NCBI GenBank assembly: GCA_963933095.1
Contig: CAWVSV010000096.1
Span: 1 to 7,947, forward strand
Reading direction: 5' to 3'
Origin: UBA1124 sp963933095
GTDB lineage: Bacteria; Pseudomonadota; Gammaproteobacteria; Pseudomonadales; Cellvibrionaceae
Length of the DNA stretch: 7,947 nt
This document shows, one piece after another, positions 6,071-7,947 of the stretch (positions are counted from its first letter, which is position 1; the number at the start of each line of letters is the position of its first letter). The notes beneath the pieces were generated by a model. That model was not told the origin of the DNA. It did no database searches and saw nothing but the letters and a program-made list of their open reading frames with translations. Made by a program: the position numbers and the translations under genes.

Positions 6071-6191
6071 CATCATATTTGCTCGGCAGATTGCCCTATT
6101 CAACCGCTGCACTGCCAGATTCTTTTTGTTTAATGAGTTCAAGGCCAAACAACAGCTTGTACCCACTTAAAAAAACAAAAGGATCACCCCC

Positions 6192-6938
6192 ATGACGCAC
6201 TTCAAAAAAAGTTTCAAAAAACGCTTTAAAAAAACCGCCGCTATCACCGGCTTAGTGATGATAGCTGCCGCACCATTTGCCAGCGCCAGCGACAACAAAA
6301 CACTGTCAAAGGCCACCCAGGCCAAACAAGGGGCCACGGTATTTTCATCAATATTAGTGGGCACGGCAGCGGGTGGCCCCGCCGGCGCTTTTATTGGCTT
6401 GCTGGCCAGCTCTTTTTTTGTCGATAAAATTGCCGACGCCGACCAACTGCAGCAAACCACGCTCGACTTGGCTACCGCCGAGGCTCAAACCGCAGAACTG
6501 CGCCGCGAATTAATGGCGGCACGCTCTTTAGCAGACACGCGCGAACAAGCACTGCAAGCACTGGCACTTAACAGCCTAGATTTTCAGGTACTGTTTCACA
6601 CCGGTAAAGACGAGCTTACGGCCAGAGGTCGAGAACGCGTAGCGTCTTTGGCCAAACTGCTCAGCACACAGCCACAGCTGCAAGTGCGTCTCGACGGCCA
6701 TGCTGATCCACGCGGTACCGACGAATACAACAACGTACTGGCAGACTACCGCAGCCGCAGTGTCGCCGACGCGTTGTTGAAGTCGGGCATCGAACCTGAA
6801 CGCATCGAACGCTACTCACACGGTTCCCGTCAAGCAACCGCCAGTACCGGCAATGCCGAGCAATACGCGATAGAGCGCCGCGTCAACATTCAAGTATTTA
6901 CTCCCCAGCAATCGCGCCACCTAGTGTCTAGCCATTAA
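6192..6938 (+). CDS. OmpA-family periplasmic protein, PdsO-like
   Basis: Exported protein expected to sit in the periplasm or envelope and bind peptidoglycan. It has 248 residues. The first 33 are a signal peptide with an unusually lysine-rich start (KKSFKKRFKK), a hydrophobic core and a likely ASA cleavage site near 32. Residues 53-77 form a glycine-rich hydrophobic segment (VGTAAGGPAGAFIGLLAS) that could insert in a membrane. Residues 85-125 look like a coiled coil. Residues 129-236 are an OmpA C-terminal domain; D172 and R187 in GHADPRGTDEYNNVLADYR match the two diaminopimelate-contacting residues of OmpA with the right 15-residue spacing. There is no lipobox Cys. The layout of signal, Gly-rich segment, coil and OmpA domain resembles PdsO of the proteobacterial dedicated sortase system, but no sortase is in the window. 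AAAAGGA eight bases before the ATG supports the start. Confidence 0.85.
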   Translation: MTHFKKSFKKRFKKTAAITGLVMIAAAPFASASDNKTLSKATQAKQGATVFSSILVGTAAGGPAGAFIGLLASSFFVDKIADADQLQQTTLDLATAEAQTAELRRELMAARSLADTREQALQALALNSLDFQVLFHTGKDELTARGRERVASLAKLLSTQPQLQVRLDGHADPRGTDEYNNVLADYRSRSVADALLKSGIEPERIERYSHGSRQATASTGNAEQYAIERRVNIQVFTPQQSRHLVSSH

Positions 6939-6961
6939 GCCCTTGCACTGCTGAGAAGCTT

Positions 6962-6999
6962 GCCCCTTGGTGCTCTTTAAAGCTTGAGGGGCCCGTTTT
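6962..6999 (+). terminator. long hairpin terminator after the OmpA-family gene
   Basis: GCCCCTTGG (6962-6970) pairs with TTGAGGGGC (6984-6992) with three G-T wobbles. Inside it GCT (6972-6974) pairs with AGC (6981-6983), leaving a six-base loop and one bulged T. Four T residues (6996-6999) follow after CCG. The stem is strong but the T-run short. It begins 23 bases after the OmpA-family stop and ends 16 bases before the HAD start. Confidence 0.55.
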
Positions 7000-7015
7000 A
7001 CTAGGACAACAGACA

Positions 7016-7726
7016 ATGACCATTAAAGCCCTACTGCTTAACTGCGACGGCACCGTGTTTGATTCAGACATTATTTATCATCAATTGTGGCATTCCGTAT
7101 TAGACGATATCGGCTTACAGTTAGACTTCGCAGATTATGCACGCCACTTGTTAGGCATGAGTATTCCCCGCCAAGTTGCGACTATCGTTCGCCAGTTTGA
7201 ACTCGCGATAAACCCGCAGGTTTTAACCTCTATTTATAACCACAGGCTCAAACTTCATTTACAACAGCAGTCAATCCCCCTAGTCGAAGGTGTTTTGCAG
7301 ACCTTGCACTTTTGCCGCCATCACAACATCACACTGGCACTGGTCTCTAACAGTGACAAAGCCACAGTACTCAGCGGCCTTTATTGGCATCGTTTAGCTG
7401 ACTATTTTGCTGTCATTGTCACCGGCCAAGACACCCCGCACAGCAAACCCGCCCCCGAAGGATATCAACTGGCCTTAACAGCCCTCGGGTTGCAAAGCCG
7501 TGAATGCCTCGCCATCGAAGACTCCGCCAATGGCATTAAAGCTGCACAGGCGGCGGGTATTTGCTGCGCAGGCCTAAACCGACGTTACTCGTACGACCAT
7601 GTTAGCGATATAGGCATCAATACGGATGTAAATAAGATCATAGATACGGGCATGGCCGATGCTGACTGGATCGTGTCAAAACACAGCGATATTCGCCAGC
7701 ATCTATTGCAACAGCTGGCAGCCTAA
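7016..7726 (+). CDS. HAD-superfamily hydrolase-like protein with Asn in place of the nucleophilic Asp
   Basis: Cytoplasmic haloacid-dehalogenase-fold protein of the beta-phosphoglucomutase/YieH-like group (Rossmann core plus helical cap), 236 residues. Motif I reads LLLNCDGTVFDSD: the first Asp of DxD, which forms the phospho-aspartyl intermediate, is Asn 9 (codon AAC), while D11 is kept. The other motifs are intact: S111 in LVSNSDK (motif II), K144 in HSKPAPEGY (motif III), and E168-D169 in CLAIEDSANGIKAAQAAG (motif IV). It may therefore be a catalytically weak or non-phosphatase member, or a recently mutated gene; the frame is otherwise complete. The ATG has AGGA nine bases upstream. The substrate cannot be assigned. 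It sits behind a strong hairpin, so it is probably transcribed separately from the OmpA-family gene or only by read-through. Confidence 0.85.
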   Translation: MTIKALLLNCDGTVFDSDIIYHQLWHSVLDDIGLQLDFADYARHLLGMSIPRQVATIVRQFELAINPQVLTSIYNHRLKLHLQQQSIPLVEGVLQTLHFCRHHNITLALVSNSDKATVLSGLYWHRLADYFAVIVTGQDTPHSKPAPEGYQLALTALGLQSRECLAIEDSANGIKAAQAAGICCAGLNRRYSYDHVSDIGINTDVNKIIDTGMADADWIVSKHSDIRQHLLQQLAA

Positions 7727-7751
7727 ACGGGTAAGTTTTTCGAAAAATTTC

Positions 7752-7865
7752 ATGCCGCCTGCATTTGCCGTCAGAATATTTATTCGGCCTCATGCTTTTT
7801 TTACCGTCACGCTAGCGCTGTTAATATTGGTGGCTTTTATGGCGCTAATTCAAGCCTACCGTTGA
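7752..7865 (+). CDS. possible 37-residue single-pass membrane peptide
   Basis: A short frame begins 25 bases after the HAD stop and encodes a basic N-terminus (VRIFIRPHAFF) followed by about 18 hydrophobic residues (TVTLALLILVAFMALIQA) and YR at the end. This is a plausible inner-membrane micropeptide. Against it, no clear Shine-Dalgarno is seen: GGGTAAG lies well upstream, with an AT-rich palindrome between. The frame is short enough to occur by chance. Confidence 0.3.
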   Translation: MPPAFAVRIFIRPHAFFTVTLALLILVAFMALIQAYR

Positions 7866-7947
7866 CTGCTGCCCGATGCGATTAGCGCCGTAACTTAAAA
7901 GCACTCGCACCTTGTTAGCTGTAAAACCTATTGGCATTTTTAAATAT

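Noticed and set aside
5930..6170. Overlapping frames on both strands across the end of the 150-residue gene
   Set aside because: They run through the terminator-like hairpin and the 3' end of the real gene and show no supporting start signal.
7736..7747. Palindrome TTTTTCGAAAAA after the HAD stop
   Set aside because: A simple AT-rich palindrome with no GC stem and no following T-run; not a convincing terminator or operator.

Overview
The window looks like chromosomal DNA of a marine or halotolerant gammaproteobacterium. The evidence is an ectoine (compatible solute) operon with an EctR-like MarR regulator, an LpxC lipid A enzyme (so a Gram-negative envelope) and an OmpA-like periplasmic protein resembling the PdsO family of marine proteobacteria. 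Genus-level placement is not possible from sequence reading alone. I see no tRNA, rRNA, CRISPR array, insertion sequence or phage gene.

Region 1 (about 80-2412, minus strand) is ectABC: diaminobutyrate acetyltransferase, diaminobutyrate transaminase and ectoine synthase, which together convert aspartate semialdehyde to ectoine. The genes are tightly packed. ectB is best started at a TTG one base after the ectA stop. ectA has no ATG, GTG or TTG that covers its family-conserved N-terminus. No ask or ectD gene is visible inside the window.

Region 2 (about 2413-3412) is an AT-rich divergent control region carrying two copies of an ATACATAGT-type pseudopalindrome, then a MarR-family gene on the plus strand that is very probably ectR. 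A good hairpin terminator lies between it and the convergent araC gene.

Region 3 (3397-6070) is the most unusual part. A minus-strand AraC-family regulator diverges from a plus-strand LpxC homologue, followed after 9 bases by an unrecognised 150-residue protein and a terminator-like hairpin. The shared 190-base control region holds two 18-base direct repeats 53 bases apart, about five helical turns. One lies over the araC promoter, the other over the putative -35 of the lpxC promoter. This LpxC is not in the usual division/cell-wall cluster and lacks the conserved lysine next to its second zinc ligand. I read it as a possible dedicated, regulated LpxC paralogue locus.

Region 4 (6192-7947) holds an exported OmpA-domain protein with a glycine-rich hydrophobic segment, a strong hairpin, and a HAD-family protein whose nucleophilic Asp is Asn. 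It ends with a possible 37-residue single-pass membrane peptide and about 80 bases in which I see nothing.
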